A stretch of 64,000 nucleotides of DNA from Faecalibacterium prausnitzii (GTDB taxonomy: Bacteria; Bacillota; Clostridia; Oscillospirales; Ruminococcaceae). Position numbers and translations under genes: made by a program. Positions 27,044-35,070 of the stretch are shown here, piece by piece (the first letter of the stretch is position 1; every line of letters begins with the position of its first letter). Under the pieces are notes generated by a model. The model saw only the letters and a list, made by a program, of their open reading frames with translations. It was not told the origin of the DNA and ran no database searches. Location: contig SFDE01000001.1 of assembly GCA_004558805.1 (NCBI GenBank), positions 124,001-188,000 of the forward strand, in the 5' to 3' direction.

Positions 27044-27616
27044 TTACCGGGAGATGCCGGCACGGCGGCAGATGACGTCGTACAGCTCCGCTGCACAGTG
27101 CTCCACCTCATCGTTGACCAGCTTGAGGGTAAACTTGTCCTGCTGGGCAAGCTCTTTCTGTGCCGTTGCAAGACGCTCCCGGATGCTCTCCTCGGTCTCG
27201 GTGCCCCGACCCCGCAGGCGGCGCTCCAGCTCCTCCTCGGAGGGAGGCAGCAGGAACACGGTGGTGGCTCCGGGGAACATCCGGCGGATATTCTCGGCGC
27301 CGTGGACATCGATGACCAGCACCACCACTTTGCCGGCAGCAAGGCGCTTGTCCACCTCTTCCCGCAGGGTACCGTAGAAGTTGCCGTTGTAGAAGTTGTG
27401 CTCCACCACCTGATCCTTCTCGATGAGCTGCTGGAATTCCTCCCGGGTGCGGTAGTAATAATCCACACCCTCCTGCTCACCGGGGCGAGGGGCACGAGTA
27501 GTAGCGGAGACGGTCTTTTCGATCTCCGGATGTGCCTGCCGCAGTGCCTTGACCACGCTGTCCTTGCCGGTGCCTGCTGCACCAGACACTACAAAAAGAT
27601 ACTTATCATTCGCCAT
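27044..27616 (-). CDS. gmk: Guanylate kinase
   Basis: A 190-residue enzyme that phosphorylates GMP to GDP. The P-loop reads SGAAGTGKDSVVK, with Asp where most guanylate kinases have Ser/Thr/Gly after the Lys. ATTRAPRPGEQEGVDYYYRT is the GMP-binding region and LVIDVHGAENIR follows. GGAGG lies nine bases before the ATG at 27614-27616, so the longer upstream frame is rejected. The start overlaps the remA stop by 11 bases. Confidence 0.94.
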   Translation of the reverse strand: MANDKYLFVVSGAAGTGKDSVVKALRQAHPEIEKTVSATTRAPRPGEQEGVDYYYRTREEFQQLIEKDQVVEHNFYNGNFYGTLREEVDKRLAAGKVVVLVIDVHGAENIRRMFPGATTVFLLPPSEEELERRLRGRGTETEESIRERLATAQKELAQQDKFTLKLVNDEVEHCAAELYDVICRRAGISR

Positions 27617-27884
27617 GGGGCGTTTCCTCCTCTGTTGTCGTCCGGCTCTCCTGCCCCGCCGCACGGTTTGCCACCGTTTCCGGCTGAAGCGCCGAGAGCA
27701 CCACATGATCGGAGTCCATGATGAGCACCGCACGGGTGCTGCGTCCGTAGGACGCGTCGATCAGCATCCCTCGCTCCCGCGCCTCCTTTACAAGGCGTTT
27801 GACCGGGGCAGAATCCGGGCTGACCACTGCCACTACCCGGTCTGCGCTGACCATATTACCAAACCCGATGTTCACCAGTTTCAT
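27606..27884 (-). CDS. remA: RemA/DUF370-family DNA-binding regulator
   Basis: A 92-residue homologue of B. subtilis RemA (YlzA), a ring-forming DNA-binding protein that activates matrix genes. MKLVNIGFGNMVSADRVVAV and DASYGRSTRAVLIMDSDHVVLSA are close to the family consensus, and Arg residues in these stretches contact DNA in the known structure. A Glu/Thr-rich tail of about 18 residues is extra. The yicC-remA-gmk order is conserved in Firmicutes. Target genes in this organism are unknown. Confidence 0.93.
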   Translation of the reverse strand: MKLVNIGFGNMVSADRVVAVVSPDSAPVKRLVKEARERGMLIDASYGRSTRAVLIMDSDHVVLSALQPETVANRAAGQESRTTTEEETPHGE

Positions 27885-27911
27885 AAACTCCTCCCAACGG
27901 TCTTGTCTGTA

Positions 27912-28790
27912 TTACTCAAGGTTCTGGATCTGTTCCCGGATCTTTTCAATTTCTGCTTTCATGTCCACCACGATGCGGGTGATGTCCAGATCCTGACACT
28001 TGGACCCGATGGTGTTGGTCTCCCGGTTCAGTTCCTGGGTCAGGAAGTCCAGCTTGCGTCCCACTGGCTCATCCAGCTGCAGGATCTCCCGGTACTGGGA
28101 GATATGGCTGCGCAGGCGCACCGTTTCCTCGTCGATGGCAGTCTTGTCACCAAAGATCGCCGCTTCAGTAAGGACCCGTGCATCGTCGATGTCCCGGTCC
28201 TCCAGGATTACCTTGAGCTTTTCGTACAGGCGGCTGGTGTATGCTTCCACCCTGCCTGCACTGAGGGATTCCACCTTGCCTACCCACTCATCCAGATGGA
28301 CCAGGCGGGACTCGATATCCGCCTTCATCTTTGCGCCTTCCACCGCCCGCATCTCCACAAAGCGGTCCAGTGCCTCAGCAGTCACTGCGGAAACATCCTC
28401 CCACAGCTGCTCCTCATCCACATCGGCGTGGCGGGTGGCAAGAACATCCGGGAAGCGGGTCAGCATCCCGGCGGTGATGTCATTCTTGACCCCCAGCTGT
28501 TCCGAAAGGTCCCGCAGAGCATTCTGGTAGCTCCGTGCCAGGTCCATGTTCACGGCAACCACCGTGTCGGCGGCGTCCACATTCTGCACCGTCATGCTCA
28601 GCTCCACCTTGCCACGGGAAATGCGCTCATTGAGCAGCTTTTTCAGGCGGCTGTCCATGTAGCTGCAGGTACGGGGGATTCGGGAAGAATACTCGAAGTA
28701 ACGGGAGTTTACGCTGCGCAGCTCCACCGTGATCTCACGGCCGTTGCGCACGGCGGTTCCTCTGCCGAAACCGGTCATGCTTAAGATCAT
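27912..28790 (-). CDS. yicC: YicC/YloC-family endoribonuclease
   Basis: A 292-residue protein, first gene of the long operon. MILSMTGFGRG at the N terminus and the C-terminal GRKLDFLTQELNRETNTIGSKCQD are the two conserved YicC blocks. The family contains RNA endonucleases that act on small RNA and structured transcripts. AGGAG lies five bases before the ATG at 28788-28790. A longer upstream frame is not supported by the family start. A good promoter is at 28882-28910. Confidence 0.92.
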   Translation of the reverse strand: MILSMTGFGRGTAVRNGREITVELRSVNSRYFEYSSRIPRTCSYMDSRLKKLLNERISRGKVELSMTVQNVDAADTVVAVNMDLARSYQNALRDLSEQLGVKNDITAGMLTRFPDVLATRHADVDEEQLWEDVSAVTAEALDRFVEMRAVEGAKMKADIESRLVHLDEWVGKVESLSAGRVEAYTSRLYEKLKVILEDRDIDDARVLTEAAIFGDKTAIDEETVRLRSHISQYREILQLDEPVGRKLDFLTQELNRETNTIGSKCQDLDITRIVVDMKAEIEKIREQIQNLE

Positions 28791-28881
28791 ACGTTCTCCT
28801 TTTTCTGTGTGTTGCGTACAGTTTTCGGTATATGTATCCGCCTTTGGGTACACAAGCCCATGTTACGATACATATGACATC

Positions 28882-28910
28882 ATTTTACTATTCTTTCCTG
28901 AAAAATTCAA
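28882..28910 (-). promoter_or_regulatory. Promoter of the yicC-to-spoVM operon
   Basis: Minus-strand TTGAAT (28905-28910) and TAAAAT (28882-28887) are spaced by exactly 17 bases, about 95 bases before yicC. No other comparable promoter is visible inside the 12-kb unit. Confidence 0.65.
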
Positions 28911-28966
28911 GGGACACTCTCCGGGGCATTTCGGTCCAAAGCCAAATGTTCTGCGCAGCTACGCAG

Positions 28967-29011
28967 CAAAACGCCCCGATGTGATATTTACGCAACAGTA
29001 CATCGGGGCGT
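28967..29011 (-). terminator. Terminator of the HTH-protein gene
   Basis: A perfect 12-bp stem (28971-28982 with 29000-29011) and a 17-base loop are followed on the minus strand by TTTTGC. It lies 11 bases past the stop of the gene at 29022. Confidence 0.75.
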
Positions 29012-29021
29012 CGGGATCGAT

Positions 29022-29363
29022 TCATTTTGTCTTGTAGACGCAGGTGACGCTGCTTTCCAGCAGGTCGGCATTCAGCAGGGTCTGCTCCACCCAGTGGATA
29101 TTGTCGGAAATGGTATCCCAGGAGACCTCATACTCCTTGGCGATGCTGTCCATACTGCGGTACTGAAAACGATAAAGCAGGGTAAGGATCAGTTTATCCA
29201 CCATGGTCACCTTGGTAAAGCGGGGCTTCCGCTTATGCTCCTTCTGGTACGCAACGTTGAGAGCCTCCAGCATATTTTCGAACTGACACATGGTAACGCC
29301 AAAATTCACCCAGTAATCCACTTCCTGGAACTCTGCAAGGCGCTGTTCGGTGATGGTCCTCAT
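29022..29363 (-). CDS. Stand-alone transposase-type helix-turn-helix protein
   Basis: A 113-residue protein. The central part, KLILTLLYRFQYRSMDSIAKEYEVSWDTISDNI, resembles the HTH that precedes the DDE catalytic domain in IS5-like/DDE_Tnp_4 transposases. No DDE domain follows, and I see no inverted repeats or target duplication around it. It has its own near-consensus promoter, a GGGGG ribosome site and a terminator. It may therefore be a domesticated DNA-binding protein rather than decaying IS debris. A transposase remnant remains possible. A Cys occurs near each end. Confidence 0.65.
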   Translation of the reverse strand: MRTITEQRLAEFQEVDYWVNFGVTMCQFENMLEALNVAYQKEHKRKPRFTKVTMVDKLILTLLYRFQYRSMDSIAKEYEVSWDTISDNIHWVEQTLLNADLLESSVTCVYKTK

Positions 29364-29427
29364 GGTCTATACCCCCTTTTATTCTCTCTGCCCGGCTGCA
29401 GAATGCACCAAGCATCTCTCCGGTTTT

Positions 29428-29456
29428 ATTATAAGAGCTTCCGGGGCGCAAGTCAA
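29428..29456 (-). promoter_or_regulatory. Near-consensus promoter of the HTH gene
   Basis: Minus-strand TTGACT (29451-29456) and TATAAT (29428-29433) are separated by 17 bases, about 65 bases before the HTH-protein ATG. Confidence 0.82.
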
Positions 29457-29531
29457 TGAAACGGGGGACTTTTTGCAGGACCATGTTGTTTTTCGACACA
29501 TTTCGAGGTATTTTGCCGCCTTTGCCGCAAA

Positions 29532-29559
29532 CAAAAACCTCCCGCTTTGCAGCGGGAGG
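29532..29559 (-). terminator. Terminator of the transcarboxylase operon
   Basis: A perfect 8-bp GC stem (29538-29545 with 29552-29559) and a 6-base loop are followed on the minus strand by TTTTTGTTT. Confidence 0.88.
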
Positions 29560-29588
29560 CGAATAAGTCTCCTGTTATCTCTCAGTCA

Positions 29589-30992
29589 TCAGACCGGGTG
29601 GGACTTGTTTGCATAATCTGCGTGGTCACCGTCAACGCCCTGCTTTTTTGCATTGCGCTTGTCGAAGAACTTGGGTGCAACCTGGGGGAACATTGCGTAG
29701 GTCAGCACATCCTCTTCCTGAGTTGCCCACTTGGCAGCTTCTGCCTTCAGCTTGTCCATCTCGGGAGCAAGGGTGTCGGCAAAGCGGCAGGTGATGGGCT
29801 GCTCATCGCCCAGGATCTTCTTGGTGAACTCGGGCTTGATGGGAGCGGGAGTCTTGCCGTAGTCGCCGTGGACCAGACCCTTGAACTCCTTGGTTACCAT
29901 CTTGTAGCGCTCGCCCAGGATGACGTTGAACACAGCCTGAGTGCCAACGATCTGGCTGGTGGGGGTGACCAGCGGAGGATAGCCTGCATCCTCACGGACG
30001 CGGGGGATCTCTGCCAACACTTCATCCAACTTGTCTTCCTTGCCGGCATCCTTCAGCTGCTTGAGCATGTTGGAGAACATGCCGCCCGGCACCTGATACA
30101 GCAGGGTGTTGGCATCCACGCCCAGGCTCTTGGGGCTGATCTGACCATTGGCGATGTACTTCTCGCGGAGCTTTGCAAAGTATGCACGCACCACGTTCAG
30201 CTGCTTCAGGTCCAGACCGGTATCGTAGTCGGTGCCCTGCAGGGCAGCAACCAGACTCTCGGTGGGCATATGGCTGGTGCCAAGGCTCAGGGGACTCATG
30301 GCAGTATCCACGATGTCAGCGCCTGCCTCAATGCCCTTCAGGATGGACATGGAAGCAAGACCAGCGGTGTAGTGGCTGTGGACGTCCACAGGAATGCTGA
30401 CGGTCTCCTTCAGCTTCTTCACCAGATCGTAGCAGGTGTAGGGAGTGAGCAGACCAGCCATGTCCTTGATGCAGATGGAGTTTGCACCCATCTCCTCCAG
30501 GGTCTTGGCGTAGGCAGCAAAGTACTCGTTGTTGTGCACAGGGCTGAGGGTGTAGCTGATGCAGCCCTGAACATGTGCGCCTTCCTTGTTGGCAGACTTG
30601 ATGGCAGTCTGCAGGTTGCGGGGATCGTTCAGTGCGTCAAAGATGCGGATCACATCAATGCCGTTTGCCACAGACTTCTGTACGAAGTACTCCACGGCGT
30701 CATCGGCGTAGGGGCGGTAGCCCAGCATATTCTGACCGCGGAACAGCATCTGCAGCTTCTGGTGGGGCAGCTCCTTGCGCAGGATGCGCAGACGCTCCCA
30801 GGGATCCTCGTCCAGGAAACGGATGCAGCTGTCGAAGGTAGCACCGCCCCAGCACTCCACAGAGAAGTAGTTGATCTTGTCCATTTCGGGCAGGATGGGA
30901 CGCATCTCGTCCATAGTCATACGGGTCGCCAGCAGAGACTGGTGGGCATCACGCAGGACGACCTCGGTAACCTTGATCGGCTTTTTCGCCAT
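29589..30992 (-). CDS. 5S-type carboxyltransferase subunit (oxaloacetate/pyruvate side)
   Basis: A 467-residue PYC/OadA-type carboxyltransferase that moves CO2 between oxaloacetate/pyruvate and carboxybiotin. EVVLRDAHQSLLATRM, LDEDPWERL, MLFRGQN, the Lys of CIKDMAGLL and the metal-binding histidines in VDVHSHYTAG are all present. The C-terminal helical domain is complete, but no biotinyl domain is fused, unlike OadA of the sodium pumps. This is the layout of the transcarboxylase 5S subunit. GAGG precedes the ATG at 30990-30992. It follows the biotin carrier gene by 16 bases. Confidence 0.9.
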   Translation of the reverse strand: MAKKPIKVTEVVLRDAHQSLLATRMTMDEMRPILPEMDKINYFSVECWGGATFDSCIRFLDEDPWERLRILRKELPHQKLQMLFRGQNMLGYRPYADDAVEYFVQKSVANGIDVIRIFDALNDPRNLQTAIKSANKEGAHVQGCISYTLSPVHNNEYFAAYAKTLEEMGANSICIKDMAGLLTPYTCYDLVKKLKETVSIPVDVHSHYTAGLASMSILKGIEAGADIVDTAMSPLSLGTSHMPTESLVAALQGTDYDTGLDLKQLNVVRAYFAKLREKYIANGQISPKSLGVDANTLLYQVPGGMFSNMLKQLKDAGKEDKLDEVLAEIPRVREDAGYPPLVTPTSQIVGTQAVFNVILGERYKMVTKEFKGLVHGDYGKTPAPIKPEFTKKILGDEQPITCRFADTLAPEMDKLKAEAAKWATQEEDVLTYAMFPQVAPKFFDKRNAKKQGVDGDHADYANKSHPV

Positions 30993-31008
30993 GATTGTCA
31001 CCTCTTCC

Positions 31009-31389
31009 TCAGTTCATGGAAACCAGAACGTCACCGGAATTGACGGTATCGCCCTTGTTCACGTTGACGGATGCAACAGTGCCGTCCTGGGGAGCCAGGA
31101 TCTCGTTCTCCATCTTCATTGCCTCGAGGATGACCAGCACGTCGCCAGCCTTGACGGATGCACCGGCACTGACCTTAACGTCCAGAATGTTGCCGGGCAT
31201 GGGAGCCTTGACGGAAACAGCGCCTGCGGCACCGGCAGCAGCCTTGGGAGCAGCAGCGGGTGCGGGGGCAGCAGCCTTGGGAGCGGTGGGTGCAGCCGGA
31301 GCAGCAGCAACAGGAGCAGCGCCTGCGGCAGTCTCCTCCACGGAGACGCTGTAAGCAACGCCATTGACGGTAATATTGTAGTACTTCAT
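31009..31389 (-). CDS. Biotin carboxyl carrier protein (1.3S-like)
   Basis: A 126-residue carrier. Residues 1-19 form a short beta segment (YYNITVNGVAYSVSV), followed by an Ala/Pro linker (about 20-58). The biotinyl domain (59-126) carries EAMKMENEI, where Lys92 is the biotinylation site. The start at 31387-31389 has GGAGG eight bases upstream. It lies between two carboxyltransferase genes and should shuttle carboxyl groups between their active sites. No biotin carboxylase gene is nearby. Confidence 0.94.
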   Translation of the reverse strand: MKYYNITVNGVAYSVSVEETAAGAAPVAAAPAAPTAPKAAAPAPAAAPKAAAGAAGAVSVKAPMPGNILDVKVSAGASVKAGDVLVILEAMKMENEILAPQDGTVASVNVNKGDTVNSGDVLVSMN

Positions 31390-31437
31390 GGAAGGATCCT
31401 CCAATTCAAAATCGTAATCAGATGTACGTTCGGATGC

Positions 31438-32757
31438 TTACAGGGCCATGTTGCCGTGCTTCTTGGGCAGACGGGCAGCACGCTTGGTGCTCAGCAGTTC
31501 CAGTGCAGCCACAACGCTGGCACGGACATTTGCTGCATCGCAGACCATATCGGCAGCACCGGATGCAACGGCGTTTGCTGCGCAGCACACCTCAGCGGTG
31601 TAAGCGGCAGCCTTTGCATTGGTGGCAGCGATGATGTTGTCGGAAGCATCGATCTCGTCCTTGTACAGAACGCTGACCGCTGCACTGGGCTCCAGAGCGC
31701 TGACCACGCAGCCGTTGACAGCGATGCGCAGGTCTGCTGCTGCCAGAGCGGTGTAAACGGGACCCACAGCCTTGCCGTACAGCACTGCCACCTTGGCGGT
31801 GGTAGCGTCGGCGTAGGTAGCAGCAAGGCGTGCAGCCTCACGGATACCGCCGGTGATGTCCTCGCTGACGCTGGGCACAAAGCCCTCGGTGTCCACGATG
31901 GTGACCACCGGAACGTTGAAGGCATCGCACAGACGCACAAAGCGGGATGCCTTTGCCACACAGTTATGGCACAGCTGCTTGCCTGCTGCAACAACGCCCA
32001 CGGCATTGCCGTTAACAGTTGCAAAGGCAGTGTAGACAGACTTGCCAAAGTCCGCATACAGTTCCACAGTGCTGTCCTTGTCAACGATGGCGGCGGCAGC
32101 CTTTGCAGGCTCTGCACCGGCGGTCATAACGGCAGCGGGCTGCTCAAACTCAAAGATGGCAGGACCGGTGAGGTTGTTGGCGGGCAGCAGACCCACGATG
32201 TGGGCAGCCTTCTCGGCAGCCTCTGCGGCATCGGCAGCCACGATGGAAGCCACACCTGCCTTGGCGGCAGCAGCGGCGGTGCCGGCATCGGCGACCTTAT
32301 CGCCCTTGGCGGCGGAGGTGAACGGAGCGGTAAAGAACAGCTCTGCGCCCTGAGCAACGATGCAGACATCCGCATTTGCTGCGCTCAGTGCGCTGGTGCC
32401 GCCGCACACGCCCAGAACCACTGCGACCTGCGGCACGACACCGGAGACCTTGGCGATCTGTGCGTTCAGCTTTGCGCTGGCGGTAAGAACATCCAGACCC
32501 TCAGCAAGCTTTGCACCCACCGAGTTGTAGAAGGTGACCACCGGGCAGCCGGTCTGTGCAGCCATCTCCAGAACCTTGATGTTCTTTTCGACATCCTTTA
32601 CGGTTACAGCTTCGCCATCCTGATAGACAGCGTAAGCCTGCTGACCCGCAGCATAGCCGCAGGCAGCGCTCACTGCACCATCAGCAAACAGCGCAGTGTA
32701 CTCCCCGTCATCGAAGAACTTGGCGAGGATTTCTCCCTTATTGATCTTTGAAGCCAT
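31438..32757 (-). CDS. 12S/MmdA-like acyl-CoA carboxyltransferase subunit, divergent
   Basis: A 439-residue crotonase-fold carboxyltransferase, about 70 residues shorter than typical MmdA/PccB proteins. Two halves are recognisable: the N half has GEYTALFADG, AAQTGCPVVTFYNSVGAKLAEGLD and GVVPQVAVVLGVCGG; the C half has RFVRLCDAFNVPVVTIVDTEGF and KVAVLYGKAVGPVYTAL. The usual SGGARxQEG stretch is altered to SVGAKLAEG, and the protein is very Ala-rich. It should carboxylate or decarboxylate an acyl-CoA using the biotin carrier downstream, but which acyl-CoA is open. It is the first gene of the three-gene operon, with a strong promoter. Confidence 0.82.
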   Translation of the reverse strand: MASKINKGEILAKFFDDGEYTALFADGAVSAACGYAAGQQAYAVYQDGEAVTVKDVEKNIKVLEMAAQTGCPVVTFYNSVGAKLAEGLDVLTASAKLNAQIAKVSGVVPQVAVVLGVCGGTSALSAANADVCIVAQGAELFFTAPFTSAAKGDKVADAGTAAAAAKAGVASIVAADAAEAAEKAAHIVGLLPANNLTGPAIFEFEQPAAVMTAGAEPAKAAAAIVDKDSTVELYADFGKSVYTAFATVNGNAVGVVAAGKQLCHNCVAKASRFVRLCDAFNVPVVTIVDTEGFVPSVSEDITGGIREAARLAATYADATTAKVAVLYGKAVGPVYTALAAADLRIAVNGCVVSALEPSAAVSVLYKDEIDASDNIIAATNAKAAAYTAEVCCAANAVASGAADMVCDAANVRASVVAALELLSTKRAARLPKKHGNMAL

Positions 32758-32802
32758 AATAAGACCTCCTGGTTGTCTGTGTGAGCTTTCAAAATTGGTT
32801 TT

Positions 32803-32831
32803 ATTATACTGAATTTGGCAAAAAATTGCAA
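32803..32831 (-). promoter_or_regulatory. Promoter of the transcarboxylase operon
   Basis: Minus-strand TTGCAA (32826-32831) and TATAAT (32803-32808) are spaced by 17 bases. The gap 32758-33079 otherwise holds an inverted repeat (32865-32880) and AT-rich sequence before the GDPD gene, with no coding sequence I can support. Confidence 0.82.
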
Positions 32832-32864
32832 GACATTCTATAAAAGTCCATATAAATCAACATA

Positions 32865-32880
32865 TGTCAATTTTTTGACA
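32865..32880. repeat. Inverted repeat upstream of the transcarboxylase promoter
   Basis: TGTCAA-TTTT-TTGACA is a perfect inverted repeat, 33 bases upstream of the operon's -35 box. It may be a regulator site. The same TTGACA/TGTCAA half-sites occur in reversed order over the sepF -35 box. Confidence 0.4.
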
Positions 32881-33079
32881 ATGGTTTTTTCATCTATTGT
32901 TCCAGTATACCGCATGGCAGGGTCAGTTTTTGCCGAATAACGGCTGGGCTGCCAATCTTTTGGGCAGAAAGACGTTTTCCTTTTTTGTTTTTTGTGATAA
33001 ACTGTATTATAAGCACAAAACTTATGCAAAAATACAGAAAGCTTCTGTCCAGGAAGTCTAAAAAAGGAAGGTCTTTGCT

Positions 33080-35005
33080 TTGATAAATCCATCACCACTG
33101 CAGTCCTACCGCCAACTTCATCTGTCTGCCCGCGCTCTGCTGCAAAAGGCAGGACTGCCGCTGCTGGGGCTGCTTTTGCTCTACAAGGTCGCCACGGTAC
33201 TGCTGTTTATTCCCGCTATGCAGCTGCTGTGGGCGCTGACCCTGCGCTTTGCGCCTATCCGATACCTGAACAACAGCAGCGCCGGGCAGATCTACCGCTC
33301 CCCTGCCATCCTCTGCGGCATTGCTCTCATCGTGATCCTGACGGCATTCTGGGTCCTATATGGTTTTTCCCTGCTGCTCCATGCCCTCTCCGCTGTGCAG
33401 CAGGGAAAAAGGATCCGCCTGTCTTTGCTGGGCGGCTCTCTGTCTGCCATCCGTCACGCCCTGCTGCCCCGGAACGGGGTGCTGCTTTTGTACTGCATCA
33501 CCCTGATCCCCTTTACCGGGTTCTTTCTTGCCTGGAGTTATGTCACCCAGTTCGCAGTGCCGGAATACCTGCTGAGGGTCCTGCGGGCAAGACCGGTCAT
33601 GCGTCTCTGGGCAGCAGCGGCGCTTCTGGTGATCCTGAGCCTCTTTTTCTTCTGGACAAAGATATTACCTTATTTTACGCTGGAGGGCAAAAATGCGGTG
33701 CAGAGCGCCCGAGAGAGCTTCCGCTTTTTCCGGCGACATCCGGTACAGCTTTCCTGCCTGACGGTCCGTTGGGTGCTTGGGGCATTTCTGGGTGCCGCTC
33801 TTCCCGCCCTGTCCGTCATCGCCCTGCTGTATGCCCTTGTGCTGGGGGTAGGGATGCGCAGCTCCTCCGGGATGCTTGCTTTGTCCCGTGCCATGCTACT
33901 GGTGGAAATGCCCTTCTGGGGCTTTTTTATAGACTGTGCCATGACCCTGTCCCTCTGTCTGCTTTTTACACTTCTGCACGAATCACCGACAGAAAGTGTA
34001 CAGATGCCTTCCCAAAAGCAGTTCTCTTCCCTGTACCGGAAGCTGGTTTCCGCCGCCCTTGTGGGTCCCGCTGTGCTGACCCTTGCCCTATCGATGGTCT
34101 ACTACACCCTGCCCGCCAAAGACAGCCTGCGCACCGTGCTGGGCGGTGCTGTGCCCATTGTCACGGCGCACCGGGGCTATTCCTCCGCTGCACCGGAAAA
34201 CACCCTTGCGGCATTTCAGGCGGCGATCAACAGTGGCAGCGAACGTGCCGAGCTGGATGTGCAGATGACAAAGGACGGGGTGGTGATGGTGACCCACGAC
34301 ACCAGCCTGCGCCGGTGCACCGGCACCAGTGCCAACATTTACGACCTGACCTGTGAGCAGGTGCAGCAGCTCAGCGCCGGACGCTGGTTCGGGGCACGGT
34401 TTGCCGCCGAAAAGGTTCCCACTCTGGAGGAGGTCCTGGACCTGTGCCAGGGAAAGATCCAGCTGAATGTAGAGATCAAACCCAATGCCGCAACCCCTCG
34501 GCTGGAAGAAGAGACCGTCCGGCTGCTGAAGGAAAAAGGCTTTATCGGCAGCTGCGTGGTCACATCCCAGAGTTATGAGACCCTGTGCCGGGTCAAGGAG
34601 CTTGCTCCGGAGATCCCCACCGGGTATATCCTTGCGCTGGGTGTAGGCAGCTGCTACGACCTGCCTGCTGCAGACTTTTTCAGCATTGAATCCACCTTTA
34701 TCACCGCCAGCATGGTCAAGCAGATCCATCTCCGGGGCAAGACTGTCTCGGCGTGGACCATCAACCGGGAGCAGGACGCTTCCAACCTGCTGAAGCTGGG
34801 AGTGGATGATCTGATCACCGACAAGCCGGAAATGGTGCAGCAGCTTCTGGACCGTACCTCCGATGAGGACAGCCGCCTGCTGAGCCTGCGGGATTCACTC
34901 CGCAGCCTGCTGGGGGCTGCAGAAGAAACTGCCGGTCCCGATCCGGAGGATGAAGTCATTGAGGAAGCGATCCAGGACCCGGAAGAGGTGCTGGACGAAG
35001 CATGA
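33080..35005 (+). CDS. Membrane-anchored glycerophosphodiester phosphodiesterase
   Basis: A 641-residue protein. The first half (about 1-340) has several hydrophobic helices and corresponds to the membrane domain of Gram-positive GDPDs. The second half is the catalytic TIM barrel: VTAHRGYSSAAPENTLAAF, ERAELDVQMTKDGVVMVTHD with the metal and catalytic residues, and a late AWTINREQDA. It would release alcohols from glycerophosphodiesters, possibly lipoteichoic-acid-type headgroups. The last 50 residues are acidic. The start is a TTG (33080) with GGAAGG eight bases upstream. A terminator follows. Confidence 0.88.
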   Translation: MINPSPLQSYRQLHLSARALLQKAGLPLLGLLLLYKVATVLLFIPAMQLLWALTLRFAPIRYLNNSSAGQIYRSPAILCGIALIVILTAFWVLYGFSLLLHALSAVQQGKRIRLSLLGGSLSAIRHALLPRNGVLLLYCITLIPFTGFFLAWSYVTQFAVPEYLLRVLRARPVMRLWAAAALLVILSLFFFWTKILPYFTLEGKNAVQSARESFRFFRRHPVQLSCLTVRWVLGAFLGAALPALSVIALLYALVLGVGMRSSSGMLALSRAMLLVEMPFWGFFIDCAMTLSLCLLFTLLHESPTESVQMPSQKQFSSLYRKLVSAALVGPAVLTLALSMVYYTLPAKDSLRTVLGGAVPIVTAHRGYSSAAPENTLAAFQAAINSGSERAELDVQMTKDGVVMVTHDTSLRRCTGTSANIYDLTCEQVQQLSAGRWFGARFAAEKVPTLEEVLDLCQGKIQLNVEIKPNAATPRLEEETVRLLKEKGFIGSCVVTSQSYETLCRVKELAPEIPTGYILALGVGSCYDLPAADFFSIESTFITASMVKQIHLRGKTVSAWTINREQDASNLLKLGVDDLITDKPEMVQQLLDRTSDEDSRLLSLRDSLRSLLGAAEETAGPDPEDEVIEEAIQDPEEVLDEA

Positions 35006-35020
35006 TCCTGTAAAAACAAC

Positions 35021-35070
35021 AAAGCAGACGGTCGGTTCCTGTTCCGGAGCCGACCGTCTGCTTTTATTTT
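35021..35070. terminator. Bidirectional terminator
   Basis: A perfect 15-bp stem (35021-35035 with 35050-35064) and a 14-base loop have T runs on both strands. It serves the GDPD gene (+) and the decarboxylase/SCIFF maturase unit (-). The right arm includes the decarboxylase stop codon. Confidence 0.88.

Noticed and set aside
29428..29588. Possible insertion-sequence ends around the HTH gene
   Set aside because: I found no terminal inverted repeats or direct target repeats on either side.
30998..31404. Ala/Pro repeats in the biotin carrier gene as a possible DNA repeat or CRISPR-like array
   Set aside because: They are the usual low-complexity linker of biotin carrier proteins, with irregular spacing.
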